Part shown: piece after piece, positions 25,586-34,574 of the stretch
How positions within the stretch are numbered: the first letter of the stretch is position 1
Layout of the letters: each line of letters begins with the position of its first letter
From: Micromonospora purpureochromogenes
GTDB taxonomy: Bacteria; Actinomycetota; Actinomycetes; Mycobacteriales; Micromonosporaceae
Length of the DNA stretch: 64,000 bases
Direction: 5' to 3'
Assembly: GCF_900091515.1 (NCBI RefSeq)
Contig: NZ_LT607410.1
Coordinates: forward strand, 4,092,001-4,156,000
The notes under the pieces: generated by a model
Seen by the model: only the letters and a program-made list of their open reading frames with translations
The model's database searches: none
What the model was told of the DNA's origin: nothing
Program-made: the position numbers and the translations under genes

Positions 25586-26422
25586 TCAGGTGGCGTTGAT
25601 GGTGCCGGTCAGCAGCAGCGACAGCACCAACGTGCCGAGCGCCACCCGGTAGAGCACGAAGACGTACAGGGTGTGGTGGGCCACGTAGCGCAGCAGCCAG
25701 GCGATCGCGGCGTAGCCGATGGCGAAGGCGATCGCGGTGGCCACCACCATCTGCGCCCCGCTCGGCACCGAGGTGCCCGGCGCGGCCGGCTCGAACACGT
25801 CACCGACGCTGAAGATCCCGGACATCACCACCGCGGGGATGGCCAGCAGGAACGAGTACCGCGCCGCCGCCTCCCGGGTGAGGTTGAGCAGCAGTCCGGC
25901 GGTGAGCGTGCCGCCGGAGCGGGACACCCCGGGGATCAGCGCCATCGCCTGGGCGAAGCCCATCACCACGCCGTCGCGCAGCCGGAAGTTCTCCAGGGTG
26001 CGGGTCTGCCGCCCCCAGTACTCGGCGAAGGCCAGCACGAAGGCGAACACGATCAGGGTGGTGGCGACCACCCACAGGTTGCGGCCGGCGGTACGGATCT
26101 GGTCCTTGAACAGGAAGCCGAACAGCCCGATCGGGATCGAGCCGACGATCACGTACCAACCCATCCGGTAGTCGAGGCTGGCGCGCACCGAGCGGTCCCG
26201 CAGGCCCAACAGCCAGGTGCGGGTGATCCGCCAGATGTCCTTGGCGAAGTAGATCAGCACCGCCGCCTCGGTGCCCAGCTGGGTCACCGCGGTGAAGGAG
26301 GCGCCGGCGTCCCGGTCGAAGAAGATCGCGGAGGTGATCCGCAGGTGTCCGGACGAGCTGACCGGCAGGAACTCGGTGAGTCCCTGGACGATGCCCAGGA
26401 CGATGGCTTCGACCCAGGTCAC
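25586..26422 (-). CDS. uppP: Undecaprenyl-diphosphate phosphatase
   Basis: UppP (BacA) dephosphorylates undecaprenyl diphosphate to recycle the lipid carrier of cell-wall synthesis, in the cytoplasmic membrane. The two conserved loops are present: [14 protein letters not shown] at residues 14-27 and PGVSRSGGT at 164-172. The sequence is strongly hydrophobic with about seven to eight membrane helices. The 278-aa length is normal. Its ATG overlaps the stop of the LLM oxidoreductase gene (ATGA), so both come from one transcript. BacA-type activity confers some bacitracin tolerance. Confidence 0.95.
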   Translation of the reverse strand: MTWVEAIVLGIVQGLTEFLPVSSSGHLRITSAIFFDRDAGASFTAVTQLGTEAAVLIYFAKDIWRITRTWLLGLRDRSVRASLDYRMGWYVIVGSIPIGLFGFLFKDQIRTAGRNLWVVATTLIVFAFVLAFAEYWGRQTRTLENFRLRDGVVMGFAQAMALIPGVSRSGGTLTAGLLLNLTREAAARYSFLLAIPAVVMSGIFSVGDVFEPAAPGTSVPSGAQMVVATAIAFAIGYAAIAWLLRYVAHHTLYVFVLYRVALGTLVLSLLLTGTINAT

Positions 26423-27471
26423 TCGCCGACCCCGGACAGCTCCAGCGCCTCGGCGACGGTACGCAGGGTCTGCACGCCGCTGTCCCGGTCGGCGACGAAG
26501 AGGGTCACCGAGAGGGTGGTCACGCCCGCCGCCGCGTACTCGCGCAGCCGCTCGGCGATGCGCTCCTTCGGGCCGAGCAGCGAGGTGCGGTCGATGAACT
26601 CCATCGGCACCGCGGCGGCCGCGTCGCGCTGGCGCTTGGCCAGGTAGAGGTCCTGCACCTCACGGGCGGCGTCGCCGTAGCCCATCCGGGTGGCGAGCTG
26701 GTTGTAGAAGTTCTGCTGGCGGCTGCCCATCCCGCCGACGTAGAGCGCGGCGTACCAGCGGACCAGCTCGGCACAGGTGGCGATGTCGTCGCCGACCACC
26801 ACCGGCACCGAGGGGACCACGTCGAAGCCGGCCAGTTCCTTGCCGGCCTTCGCCCGGCCGGCGCGCACCGAGGCGAGCTGCTCCTCGGCGAACTCCGGGG
26901 CGTAGAAGACGGCCAGCCAGCCGTCGGCGATCTCGCCGGCCAGCTCCAGGTTCTTCGGGCCGACGGCGGCCAGGTAGATCGGGATGTGCTCGCGGGGCGG
27001 GTGGAAGCCCAGCCGCAGCGCCTTGCCGGGGCCGTCGGGCAGCGGCAGCGTGTAGTGCTCGCCGTCGTAGGCCACCTCCTTGCGGGCCACCGCGAGCTTC
27101 ACGATGTCGACGTACTCGCGGGTGCGGGCCAGCGGCTTGGCGAACCGCACACCGTGCCAGCCCTCCGAGACCTGCGGCCCCGAGACGCCCAGGCCGAGCC
27201 GGAACCGGCCGCCGGAGAGCGCGTCGATGGTGGCCGCGGTCATCGCGGTCATGGCCGGGGTCCGGGCGGGGATCTGCATCACCGCGCTGCCCACGTCGAT
27301 CCGCTGGGTCTGGCCGGCCATCCAGGCCAGCATGCTGGGCGAGTCGGAGCCGTAGGCCTCCGCCGCCCACACCACCGAGTAACCGAGCCGGTCCGCCTCC
27401 TGGGCAAGTGCCAGGTGGTCGGCGGGCGTGCTCCACGCCGTCTGGTATCCGAGGCTGAGCCCGAGTCGCAC
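26419..27471 (-). CDS. LLM-class F420-dependent oxidoreductase
   Basis: This 350-aa luciferase-like TIM-barrel protein is of the F420-dependent type. Signature stretches are [66 protein letters not shown] and [16 protein letters not shown]. Such enzymes use reduced F420 to reduce or oxidise small organic molecules; the substrate is unknown. GTG 27471 is the start because GGGGGAGG lies 6 nt upstream. It is the first gene of an operon with uppP. Confidence 0.92.
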   Translation of the reverse strand: MRLGLSLGYQTAWSTPADHLALAQEADRLGYSVVWAAEAYGSDSPSMLAWMAGQTQRIDVGSAVMQIPARTPAMTAMTAATIDALSGGRFRLGLGVSGPQVSEGWHGVRFAKPLARTREYVDIVKLAVARKEVAYDGEHYTLPLPDGPGKALRLGFHPPREHIPIYLAAVGPKNLELAGEIADGWLAVFYAPEFAEEQLASVRAGRAKAGKELAGFDVVPSVPVVVGDDIATCAELVRWYAALYVGGMGSRQQNFYNQLATRMGYGDAAREVQDLYLAKRQRDAAAAVPMEFIDRTSLLGPKERIAERLREYAAAGVTTLSVTLFVADRDSGVQTLRTVAEALELSGVGE

Positions 27472-27671
27472 TGGATCCTCCCCCATCCGCACCACAGGTC
27501 GCACCAGGGTACGCAATGCCGCCGGTGGACCCGATCACCGGCTCACCCGGGCCCCGCCGGGTTGCCCGGCGACCAGCGCGGGGCCCGGCCACGGTCGGAT
27601 CGGCGACGTGGCCGGCAGAGATGACGGGAGCGAGGATATCCGTGACGCCAGGTTCGAAATAAGGTTCACCC

Positions 27672-28643
27672 ATGCAACAGCGACCGCTCGGCCGAAGCGG
27701 GCTGGCGGTTTCCCGGCTCGCGCTCGGCACCATGACGTGGGGCCGGGACACCGACGCCGACGACGCGGCCGCCCAGCTGAAGAGTTACCTCGACGCGGGC
27801 GGCAACTTCGTCGACACGGCGGACGTCTTCGGCGACGGTGACGCCGAGTCGGTGCTCGGCTCGCTGCTGGGCGCCCTGGTCCCCCGCGACGAGCTGCTCA
27901 TCGCCACCAAGGCGGGGCTGCGGCCGGGCAGCGGCCGGCGCCGGGACGGCTCGCGCGGGCATCTGCTGCGCACCCTGGACGCCTCGCTGCGCCGCCTGGC
28001 GACCGACTACGTCGACCTGTGGCAGGTCCACGGGTACGACCCGGACACGCCGCTGGAGGAGACCCTGGCGGCGCTGGACCACGCGGTGGCCAGCGGCCGC
28101 GTCCGCTATGTCGGCGTGTCGAACTTCTCCGGCTGGCAGACCGCCCGCGCCGCCGCATGGCAGGCGGCCTGGCCGGGGCGCGCCCCGGTGATCGCCGCGC
28201 AGGTGGAGTACTCGCTGCTGGAGCGGGGCGTCGAACGGGAGGTGCTGCCGGCCTGCGGCGCGCTCGGGCTGGGTGTGCTGCCCTGGTCCCCGCTGGGCCG
28301 TGGGGTGCTCACCGGCAAGTACCGGCACGGCCGGCCGGCCGACTCGCGGGCCGCCTCGCCGCACTTCGAACGGTTCGTCGCCAGCTACCTGGAGCCGCGC
28401 TGCTCCAGCATCGTGGAGGCGGTGGCCACCGCCGCCGGCGGGCTGGGCGTGTCGCCGATGGAGGTGGCGCTGGCCTGGATCCGGGACCGGCCGGGCGTCA
28501 CCGCGCCGATCCTGGGCGCCCGTACGATCGGGCAGCTCCTCGGCGCGCTCCAGGTGGAGCGGATGACCCTGCCGGCGGAGATCACCACGGCGCTGGACGA
28601 CGTCTCGGCGGTGCCGGTGGGCTACCCGGAACGCGACGGCTGA
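27672..28643 (+). CDS. Aldo/keto reductase with Phe at the catalytic Tyr position
   Basis: This 323-aa AKR barrel has the usual Asp48 (NFVDTADVF), Lys in LIATKAG and His in DLWQVHGYD. The catalytic Tyr expected five residues after Asp48 is Phe53 (codon TTC). C-terminal NADPH-binding features (GARTIGQL) are retained. The enzyme may have altered chemistry or simply be a binding protein. ATG 27672 lies 6 nt after TAAGGT, so the message is probably leaderless. It is convergent with the T7SS-like module. Confidence 0.88.
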   Translation: MQQRPLGRSGLAVSRLALGTMTWGRDTDADDAAAQLKSYLDAGGNFVDTADVFGDGDAESVLGSLLGALVPRDELLIATKAGLRPGSGRRRDGSRGHLLRTLDASLRRLATDYVDLWQVHGYDPDTPLEETLAALDHAVASGRVRYVGVSNFSGWQTARAAAWQAAWPGRAPVIAAQVEYSLLERGVEREVLPACGALGLGVLPWSPLGRGVLTGKYRHGRPADSRAASPHFERFVASYLEPRCSSIVEAVATAAGGLGVSPMEVALAWIRDRPGVTAPILGARTIGQLLGALQVERMTLPAEITTALDDVSAVPVGYPERDG

Positions 28644-28672
28644 GGCTGCGGCCGGGGGCACCGGCGGGCGGA

Positions 28673-29590
28673 TCAGTCGAGGGTGGGGCGGTCGCCGGGA
28701 ATCTCCCGGACGGCAGCCAGGAAGCGGGCCTGGTCGTCGCGGGTGGCCGGGTTGACGATCCGGATCCACGAGCCGTCGTCGAAGTGCAGGGTCGCCGGGA
28801 ACTGCATCAGCCGCGCGGACCCGTGGTCGCAGTCGATCCGGGTGATCCGTCGCCGCTCGACGCTCCACAGCAGCCGGGGCTCGCGCCGGTCCGGCCGGCC
28901 CTCGTTCGGGCGGCGGCCCATCCGCAGCAGGTGCAGGTGGGTGTCGGTGACCGCGAGCGGGGTGCCGGTGTAGCGCTCCAGGAACAGCAGCAGGCTGCCG
29001 GCGAGGGTGGCCAGGTCGCCGCTGAAGACGTACCGGCGGCGGTAGGCGATCTCGACGAGCTGGTCGGCGAGCGGGCGGTGGCGGCTGAGCCGGAACAGCG
29101 CCCGGAAGGCCTCCTGCTCGGCGGTGAGCGGCAGCACCGGCCGGGGCTGCGGGACCGCCGGGGTGGGCTCGACGTCCACGTCCCGACCGGCCGCCTCGGG
29201 CAGCCCCGCCGCGAGCGCGGCCGCCTTCCCGGGCAGCAGCAGCACCCCGGCGACGATCCGGACCGGGGTCAGCACCGCCTCCACCCAGACCACCGGGTTG
29301 ACGATGTTCAGCAGCCCGAACAGCGCCCGGGGGTCGAGCGCCTCGGCGACCTCGGTGCCGACGTGGTCGACGAACTGGCTGCCGGCCCGGTGCGTCTCGT
29401 GCGCCCGCACCGGCGCCAGGCCGACGTAGCGCAGCTCCTGCCCGGTCACCAGGGGGGCGACCAGGGCCCGCTCCGGCTCGTCGGAGGTGCGGAACTCGTC
29501 GCGCAGCGCGCGGGCCCGGTCGCGCGCCACCCGCGCGCCGTCGCGCACCGCGTCGCCGAGCCGCCCGAGCCGTCCCCACGCACCCGTCAC
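28673..29590 (-). CDS. Hypothetical protein of the T7SS-like module (305 aa)
   Basis: Not assigned to a family. The first 170 residues include two apolar segments (FGLLNIVNPVVWVEAVLTPV, RIVAGVLLLPGKAAALAAGL) that could touch the membrane. The last 90 residues look like a PH-type beta domain (RLLWSVERRRITRID, LHFDDGSWIRIVNP). GTG 29590 follows GGAGGAGG. It lies 22 bases after the WXG-like membrane protein gene, so it is the third gene of that operon and may act as its chaperone or immunity partner. That role is inferred from position only. Confidence 0.75.
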   Translation of the reverse strand: MTGAWGRLGRLGDAVRDGARVARDRARALRDEFRTSDEPERALVAPLVTGQELRYVGLAPVRAHETHRAGSQFVDHVGTEVAEALDPRALFGLLNIVNPVVWVEAVLTPVRIVAGVLLLPGKAAALAAGLPEAAGRDVDVEPTPAVPQPRPVLPLTAEQEAFRALFRLSRHRPLADQLVEIAYRRRYVFSGDLATLAGSLLLFLERYTGTPLAVTDTHLHLLRMGRRPNEGRPDRREPRLLWSVERRRITRIDCDHGSARLMQFPATLHFDDGSWIRIVNPATRDDQARFLAAVREIPGDRPTLD

Positions 29591-29612
29591 GCCGTACCTC
29601 CTCCGTCGCCGG

Positions 29613-30677
29613 TCAGCGACCCGCCGGCTGCTGCTCGGCGGGTGGCTGCCCGAAGACATTCTGGTCGATCCAGTCGGCGCCGCCCTGCACCACGTCGCCG
29701 ATCTCGTCCTGGACCAGGTCGGAGCCGGGCACCGACAGGCCACTGACCAGGGCGGTGCCGCCCCACACCGCTCCGTGCACGACCGAGTTCGGCACGTTCC
29801 AGGGCAGGTTGGTGGCCCAGTTCCGGGCGATCATCCGACCGCCGTCGGCCAGGCCGTGCGCGCGTAGGGCGCCGGCCCGCTCCAGCGTCCCCATGTCGAA
29901 CGGCGACCCGGACTTGCCGAGCTTGAAGGTGCCCTTCGCCGGGTCGGTGATCTTGTGGAACCACTTGTCGGCCTTGCCGGCGGCGCGCCGCTTGTCGATC
30001 GCCTTCTGCCCCATCCGCAGCGCCTTCTGCTTGTCCACCAGCTTGTCCAGGTGGTTGCGCAGCTTGCGCAGGTAGAGCATGACCCGCTGGAGCAGCCGGA
30101 TGACCTTCTGCAGGTGGGTGGCGAGCGGACGGATGATCTTCAGCGACCGGGTGAGCACGATCATGCCGCGGGTCACGGTGACCGCCATGCCGGCCGCCCA
30201 GGACGCCCCGGCGGTGAACGGCGCCATGAGCAGGGCGGTCACCAGGGTGACCAGCATCCAGTTGACGAACTCGACGCAAAGGTCGACCAGCACCTCGTGC
30301 ACGATCTGCAGGGCCTCGGCGACCCCGCGCAGGTACTCGGCGGTGGCGGTGAACTGCCCCGCCACGTCCAACAGCTGCTGCTCGACCTCGGCGAGGCGCT
30401 TGCCGTACGCCTCACCCGCCGGCGACCGCCAGCCCGGCTGCTCGGCCTCGCGGACGCCGCGGTGGCTCAGCGCCAGCTCGCGCAACTGGGCGGCGAGGGC
30501 GTCCCAGTCACCGGCCCGGGCGCGCAGCGCCTCCGGCTCGCCGTCGACCATGTCGACCAGCTGGATGAGTGGCCAGGCCAGGGTCCGGCAGACGCTGTCG
30601 ACCACGTCCTCCACACCGGACAGCGCGTTGTCGATGCCGTTCCAGAGCTGGACGGCGCTGCCGGCGGGCCCGCTCAC
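29613..30677 (-). CDS. WXG-like membrane protein, putative type VII secretion substrate
   Basis: This 354-aa protein begins with a helical domain resembling a WXG100/LXG fold; the turn is PGWRSPAGEAYGKR at about residues 80-95. Hydrophobic helices follow near 130-175 (FVNWMLVTLVTALLMAPF, GMAVTVTRGMIVL). The basic C-terminal part (KLRNHLDKLVDKQKALRMGQ, then DKWFHKITDPAKG) is unassigned and could carry an effector activity. Its ATG overlaps the stop of the WXG100-size gene (ATGA). Confidence 0.75.
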   Translation of the reverse strand: MSGPAGSAVQLWNGIDNALSGVEDVVDSVCRTLAWPLIQLVDMVDGEPEALRARAGDWDALAAQLRELALSHRGVREAEQPGWRSPAGEAYGKRLAEVEQQLLDVAGQFTATAEYLRGVAEALQIVHEVLVDLCVEFVNWMLVTLVTALLMAPFTAGASWAAGMAVTVTRGMIVLTRSLKIIRPLATHLQKVIRLLQRVMLYLRKLRNHLDKLVDKQKALRMGQKAIDKRRAAGKADKWFHKITDPAKGTFKLGKSGSPFDMGTLERAGALRAHGLADGGRMIARNWATNLPWNVPNSVVHGAVWGGTALVSGLSVPGSDLVQDEIGDVVQGGADWIDQNVFGQPPAEQQPAGR

Positions 30678-31006
30678 CGGCCCATCCCCTCGCGCAGCGT
30701 CCGGAAACCGGAGTCGATGTCCTGCTCGTTGCGCTCGTACGACTCGGCGGTGGATCCCAGCGCCGCCCCGACGCGGGTGAACGCGTCCTGACCGGCCCGG
30801 AACAGCGTCGTGCCGTCGGCGACCTGCTCGGCGTACTTGGCGCGCAGCATGTCGCTGGCGAACGGCAGGTGTCCGAAGGCGCCGTCGGGCAGGTCACCCG
30901 CGGCCACCACCCGGCTCTCCAGCGCGCCCAGCGCGTTGGCCACTCCGGTGGCGGCCGCCTCCAGCCGTTTCACGGCCGTCACGTCCACTTCGATGTCAGC
31001 TGCCAT
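30674..31006 (-). CDS. WXG100-size type VII secretion target protein
   Basis: The 110-aa helical protein has the length and two-helix pattern of EsxA/DUF2580-like secretion targets. It has no signal peptide and ends in a charged helix (ESYERNEQDIDSGFRTLREG). The first half contains VDVTAVKRLEAAATGVANAL. A strict WXG triplet is not visible, so the assignment is by size, helicity and partner gene. ATG 31006 is preceded by GGGGAGG. It is the first gene of the operon, divergent from a YbaB-like gene. Confidence 0.7.
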   Translation of the reverse strand: MAADIEVDVTAVKRLEAAATGVANALGALESRVVAAGDLPDGAFGHLPFASDMLRAKYAEQVADGTTLFRAGQDAFTRVGAALGSTAESYERNEQDIDSGFRTLREGMGR

Positions 31007-31106
31007 CGCCGTTCCTCCCCCACATCCGACGCGGGTCGAAGATACGATTCCCCGGCCTCCGGCCGCCACCCCGGCCCGAGGAGGAACCAAGGGGGAGGAA
31101 GTCCGC

Positions 31107-31526
31107 ATGACTGATCCGCTGTCCGGTCTGGACGCGCTCGCCGGCCGGCTCGCCGAGATCGAACGCCGCTTCGCCGGCCTGCACGCCGGCCTCGACGACG
31201 TCGACGGCACCGCCACCGACGACACGGGCCTGGTGTCGGCCACCGTGGACGCCACCGGCGGGCTCACCGACCTGACCTTCGAGCCGGCGGCGCTGCGGTC
31301 CGGCACCACCGACCTGGCGGCGATGGTGCTGGCGGCGTACCGGCGGGCCCGGGCGGCGGCGACCGCCCAGCTCGACGAGCGCACCGAGGGTCTCGACGCG
31401 ACGCTCGGGGCGGGCCTGACCGAGCTGTTCGGCAAGCCGGGCGACTTCGCGGCGTTGGGCCGCCTGGAGGAGGCCGTCGCCCGACTCGGCACCCTGGACG
31501 CCCGGCTGCCGAGGCCGCCGGCGTGA
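31107..31526 (+). CDS. YbaB/EbfC-like protein
   Basis: This 139-aa protein resembles YbaB/EbfC: an N-terminal coiled coil (LAGRLAEIERRFAGLHAGL), a beta core (GLVSATVDATGGLTDLTFEPAAL) and a C-terminal helix (AAMVLAAYRRARAAATAQL). True YbaB binds DNA. Versions beside WXG100 genes in actinomycetes appear to be accessory proteins of ESX-type loci, where their role is unknown. GGGGGAGGAAG precedes the ATG. Its stop overlaps the next gene. Confidence 0.8.
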   Translation: MTDPLSGLDALAGRLAEIERRFAGLHAGLDDVDGTATDDTGLVSATVDATGGLTDLTFEPAALRSGTTDLAAMVLAAYRRARAAATAQLDERTEGLDATLGAGLTELFGKPGDFAALGRLEEAVARLGTLDARLPRPPA

Positions 31527-32554
31527 CCGCGACCGGCTGGCCGGAGATCGTGGCCCGGCTGCACCGCACGCTCGTCGCCTGCGACCGGGACACCGACGTG
31601 GAACTCAGCGCCGGGTCGCGCCGGCTCCGGCTGTCCGTGCGCCGCGACACCGTCGAGGGCCACTGCCCCGGGTACGAGGGGCAGCGGCTGGCCGAGCTGG
31701 GCTGGCGGCCCGGCGACGACAGCGACTGGTGGTACGCCACCCCGCGTACCGCCGAGGGCCTGCACTGGTGGAGCGGCTTCGCCGCCCGGACCGCCGCCGT
31801 CGCGCTGACCGCCGACCCGGCCGTGCTCTCCTGCCGGGTGCTCCCGCCCGACGGCGGGGCGGAGCCGCCGACGGCGACCGGCGTCGAGGTGACCGGCGCA
31901 GCCGGGTCCGGTGTCGGCGCGCCCGCACCGGCCGGTGTCGGTGTCCCCGTGCCGGCCAGCGTCGGTGTCCCCGTGCCGGTCGAGGCCGGTGTCCCCGTGC
32001 CGGTCGAGGCCGGCGTCCCCGCGCCGGTCGAGGCCGGCGTCCCCGCGCAGGTGGGGGCAGACGCGGTGACCGTCGACGGCGCCGTGCCCGGGAGCGCGGT
32101 CGCGGACGGCGGCGGGTCGCGCCCGTCCGAGCCGGCGCCGGCCGAGCTGCTCGCGCGGGCGGCGGCCGCCCACGACCTGCCCCGCTACCTGGGGGTGCTC
32201 GCCGCCGGCCCGGTCTGCGTACCGCTGGCCGGCGAGCCGTCGCCCGACCGGGACTTTCCGTGGACGGTCGTCCTCGGGGCCGACCGCGCGCCGCTGCTGC
32301 CGGTCTTCACCTCGGCGGACGCGCTGACCGCCTTCGCCGGGGTCGGGGTGCCGTTCGTCGCGCTGTCCGCCGCCGACCTGCTGGCGGACTGGCCGGACCC
32401 GGGCTGGGGCCTCGCCGTCGACCCGGGCGCCGCCCACGGCCTGACGCTGACCGCCCCGGCGCTGGCCGCGCTGCTCGCCGCGAACGACCTGACCGATCCG
32501 CGGGGGCCGCTCGCCCCGGTCACCGTCGAGGAACCCGGCAGCACCGGCCGCTGA
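31523..32554 (+). CDS. SseB-like domain protein with repetitive linker
   Basis: The 343-aa product starts with an alpha/beta domain of about 110 residues (WPEIVARLHRTLVACDRD, WWYATPRTAEGLHWWSGF). A Pro/Val/Ala linker of tandem octapeptides (GVPVPVEA type, residues about 138-180) follows. The C-terminal half resembles SseB N-domain folds (WTVVLGADRAPLLPVFTSADALTAF). The start GTG overlaps the previous stop (GTGA). SseB-like domains recur around actinobacterial ESX-type genes, so a link to the divergent module is likely but unproven. Confidence 0.78.
   Translation: MTATGWPEIVARLHRTLVACDRDTDVELSAGSRRLRLSVRRDTVEGHCPGYEGQRLAELGWRPGDDSDWWYATPRTAEGLHWWSGFAARTAAVALTADPAVLSCRVLPPDGGAEPPTATGVEVTGAAGSGVGAPAPAGVGVPVPASVGVPVPVEAGVPVPVEAGVPAPVEAGVPAQVGADAVTVDGAVPGSAVADGGGSRPSEPAPAELLARAAAAHDLPRYLGVLAAGPVCVPLAGEPSPDRDFPWTVVLGADRAPLLPVFTSADALTAFAGVGVPFVALSAADLLADWPDPGWGLAVDPGAAHGLTLTAPALAALLAANDLTDPRGPLAPVTVEEPGSTGR
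31941..32060 (+). repeat. 24-bp in-frame tandem repeat
   Basis: Five copies begin at 31941, 31965, 31989, 32013 and 32037, each close to GTGTCCCCGTGCCGGTCGAG plus four bases. They encode the octapeptide linker of the SseB-like protein and keep the frame. The early and late copies differ by a few third-position changes. Confidence 0.8.
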
Positions 32555-32821
32555 CCGGCGTCCCCGCCGCACCTCGGACCCGCCGGATCGGCGCGGTCGC
32601 CTGCCGGACGCTCGCGTTGGTCGCGTCGTCGGCACCCGACCGGCCGGTGACCCCACCGTCGGCACCCCGACCGGCGGTGCTCCCGGCCGTGGTCGGCCGA
32701 GCAGGGGTCACGGCTCGCCCTCGGCGCGCACAACCGCGCCGCCTCGTCGGCGTGATATCCGCACCGCTGCCGGGCAGCAGCCGGCCGGTCCACGCGGCGA
32801 GCGGCGGCCGGACCGGAGGGG

Positions 32822-33553
32822 CTAACGGGACAGGTACGCCTTGATGCTGGTCGGGACACGGCCCGCCGCATCCGCCACGGCGGCCCGCGCCTCCCCGGTC
32901 ACCGGCACCAGGGTGGTGTGCTTGGGCGGTAGGACGATCAGGTCGCCGACCGGCACCACCCGCTCGGCCTGCTGCCGCTCGTCGGCGGGCGGGTCGGTCC
33001 AGATGATGTACACGAGCCGGACGCTCATCTGTTCGCTGTCGTCGTTGCGCAGGGACACCCCCGTGAACCGGCTGCTGCGGTCGAGCACGCGGCCGTCGTC
33101 GTCCACCGGGGTCACCACCGGCTCGACGTTCACGGCCGGGGCGTCCACCGGCTCCGCGGTGCGCACCGAGACGGTCACGTCCGCGGCCGCCCGGGCTCCG
33201 GCACCGGTGAAGGTCAGCACGTCGATGCTGGCGCCCGGCGGGACGACCAGCCGCCCCCGGTCGCTGCCGAAGACCGAGGCGACCCGCACGCTGGGCAGCG
33301 TGCGCCCGGCGGCGTCCAGCGCGGTGAACTCCAGCGTCGGCGCGAGCACCCGGTTGCCGTCGTTGACGATCGTGAGTACCTGGTTCATGTACCCGTCCCC
33401 GGTGGTGGCGGCGAACTCGAACCGCAGCGCGGCGGCGGGGCGGGGCCGGACGACGAGGCCGCAGCCGGCGAGGAGCAGCGGGACGACCAGCGCGGCGACG
33501 ACTCGCGGGAACAGCGGAGCGACGCGGCGACGGCGTGGTCGGGTCACGATCAT
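32822..33553 (-). CDS. Secreted lipoprotein, function unknown
   Basis: A 243-aa lipoprotein: basic N-terminus (RPRRRR), hydrophobic core and lipobox LLLAGC near residue 35. The mature protein looks all-beta (LRFEFAATTGDGYMNQVLTIVNDG, VRLVYIIWTDPP) and has no catalytic motif I know. ATG 33553 is preferred to the in-frame GTG 33565. The 267-base gap after its stop (32555-32821) shows no gene or strong hairpin. Confidence 0.75.
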   Translation of the reverse strand: MIVTRPRRRRVAPLFPRVVAALVVPLLLAGCGLVVRPRPAAALRFEFAATTGDGYMNQVLTIVNDGNRVLAPTLEFTALDAAGRTLPSVRVASVFGSDRGRLVVPPGASIDVLTFTGAGARAAADVTVSVRTAEPVDAPAVNVEPVVTPVDDDGRVLDRSSRFTGVSLRNDDSEQMSVRLVYIIWTDPPADERQQAERVVPVGDLIVLPPKHTTLVPVTGEARAAVADAAGRVPTSIKAYLSR

Positions 33554-33643
33554 GGTGAGCGGCACCGGCGCATGGTACGGCGGGGCGCGGCGGGGGGAGA
33601 CCCCGTCGGTACCGACCGGCCGCGGCCGACGCGGCGGTGCCCG

Positions 33644-34114
33644 TCACAACCGCTTGGCCATCTGCACGGAGGTGACCTCGTAGCCCAGCTGCTCGTACAG
33701 GGCGCGGGCGCCCAAGTTGTGGCCGAACACGTTCAGCCCGATCGACACCACGCCGAGCTCCCGGCAGAGCTGCTCCGCCGCCCGCGCCATCGCCCGGCCG
33801 TGGCCGCGCCGACGCAGGTCCGCGCGGACCTCGAAGTCGTAGCCGAAGGCGTGCAGGCCGTCCGAGCGTCGCTCGAGGTGCAGCCAGAGCACGCCGATCT
33901 CGTCGTCACCGGCGTAGGCGGTCCACAGCCGGTGGCCCTCGGTGCGCAGGCCGTCGGGGAGCAGTCGGACGTAGTCCCGGCGCGCCTTGTCCCGCGCCTC
34001 GGGCGGGGGCAGGAGACCACTGGCGGCGATGCTGTCGGCGTAGTCGGCCTCCGCCCGCTCGCGGTAGCGGGCGTATTGCGCCTCGGTCATCGGTTCCAGC
34101 CGGACGGTCGTCAC
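33644..34114 (-). CDS. GNAT-family N-acetyltransferase
   Basis: This 156-aa acetyltransferase has the acetyl-CoA-binding motif A: FEVRADLRRRGHGRAMARAAEQLCRELG (RRRGHG being the pyrophosphate loop). Then come the beta-strand-turn INVFGHNLGARALYEQLGYE-like block (LNVFGHNLGARALYEQLGY) and the terminal strand. The N-terminal helix QYARYRERAEADYADS is typical of actinobacterial members. The substrate is unknown. GTG 34114 lies 6 nt after TATGGT, indicating a leaderless mRNA. Confidence 0.92.
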   Translation of the reverse strand: MTTVRLEPMTEAQYARYRERAEADYADSIAASGLLPPPEARDKARRDYVRLLPDGLRTEGHRLWTAYAGDDEIGVLWLHLERRSDGLHAFGYDFEVRADLRRRGHGRAMARAAEQLCRELGVVSIGLNVFGHNLGARALYEQLGYEVTSVQMAKRL

Positions 34115-34295
34115 GAGCGCACCATAGGGGCGTGGCGGCGCGGCCGGGTGCCCCGAGGGACGCCGCACGCATACCCGTGGAAACCGGGCGAGCGGTGCCG
34201 GGCCGGGCGGTGGCGGCGCCGGGGGTGGCCGACACGCGGCGCGGGTCACGCGGGAGGGGGTGGCGGACGGCCTGCGGGCTGGGCAGCATAGGTCC

Positions 34296-34487
34296 ATGGA
34301 CTACGAATACGCGCCGCTGCGGCTGCCGCCGAACGTCGACCGGTTGACCGCCGCGGCGCAGTTGGCGATCCAGGCGGAGTTCTCCGGTTGGGAGTTGGCC
34401 CGGGTGCGGCTGTTCCGGGACGGCACGCGGCAGGTCGTGCTGCGCCGTCGGCGGGTCAACCAGCCGCAGCCGGGTCTGTCCTACTGA
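34296..34487 (+). CDS. DUF5703-family small protein
   Basis: This 63-residue protein (MDYEYAPLRLPPNVDRLTAA, then AEFSGWELARVRLFRDGTRQ) matches the small actinobacterial DUF5703 family. It is soluble, with a basic C-terminal end RRRRVNQPQPGLSY. Its function is unknown. It is convergent with the acidic protein gene, with a strong bidirectional hairpin between. Confidence 0.8.
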   Translation: MDYEYAPLRLPPNVDRLTAAAQLAIQAEFSGWELARVRLFRDGTRQVVLRRRRVNQPQPGLSY

Positions 34488-34526
34488 CGGCGGGCACGCC
34501 GCCCGGCGTACCCGGGTCGGGGGCCC

Positions 34527-34568
34527 ACGCGCCCGGGGCCGGACCGCTCGGTCGGGCCCCGGGCGCGT
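34527..34568. terminator. Bidirectional terminator
   Basis: ACGCGCCCGGGGCC pairs exactly with 34555-34568, and the inner bases continue the stem. It lies between convergent stops at 34487 and 34575. Confidence 0.8.
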
Positions 34569-34574
34569 CGTGGC

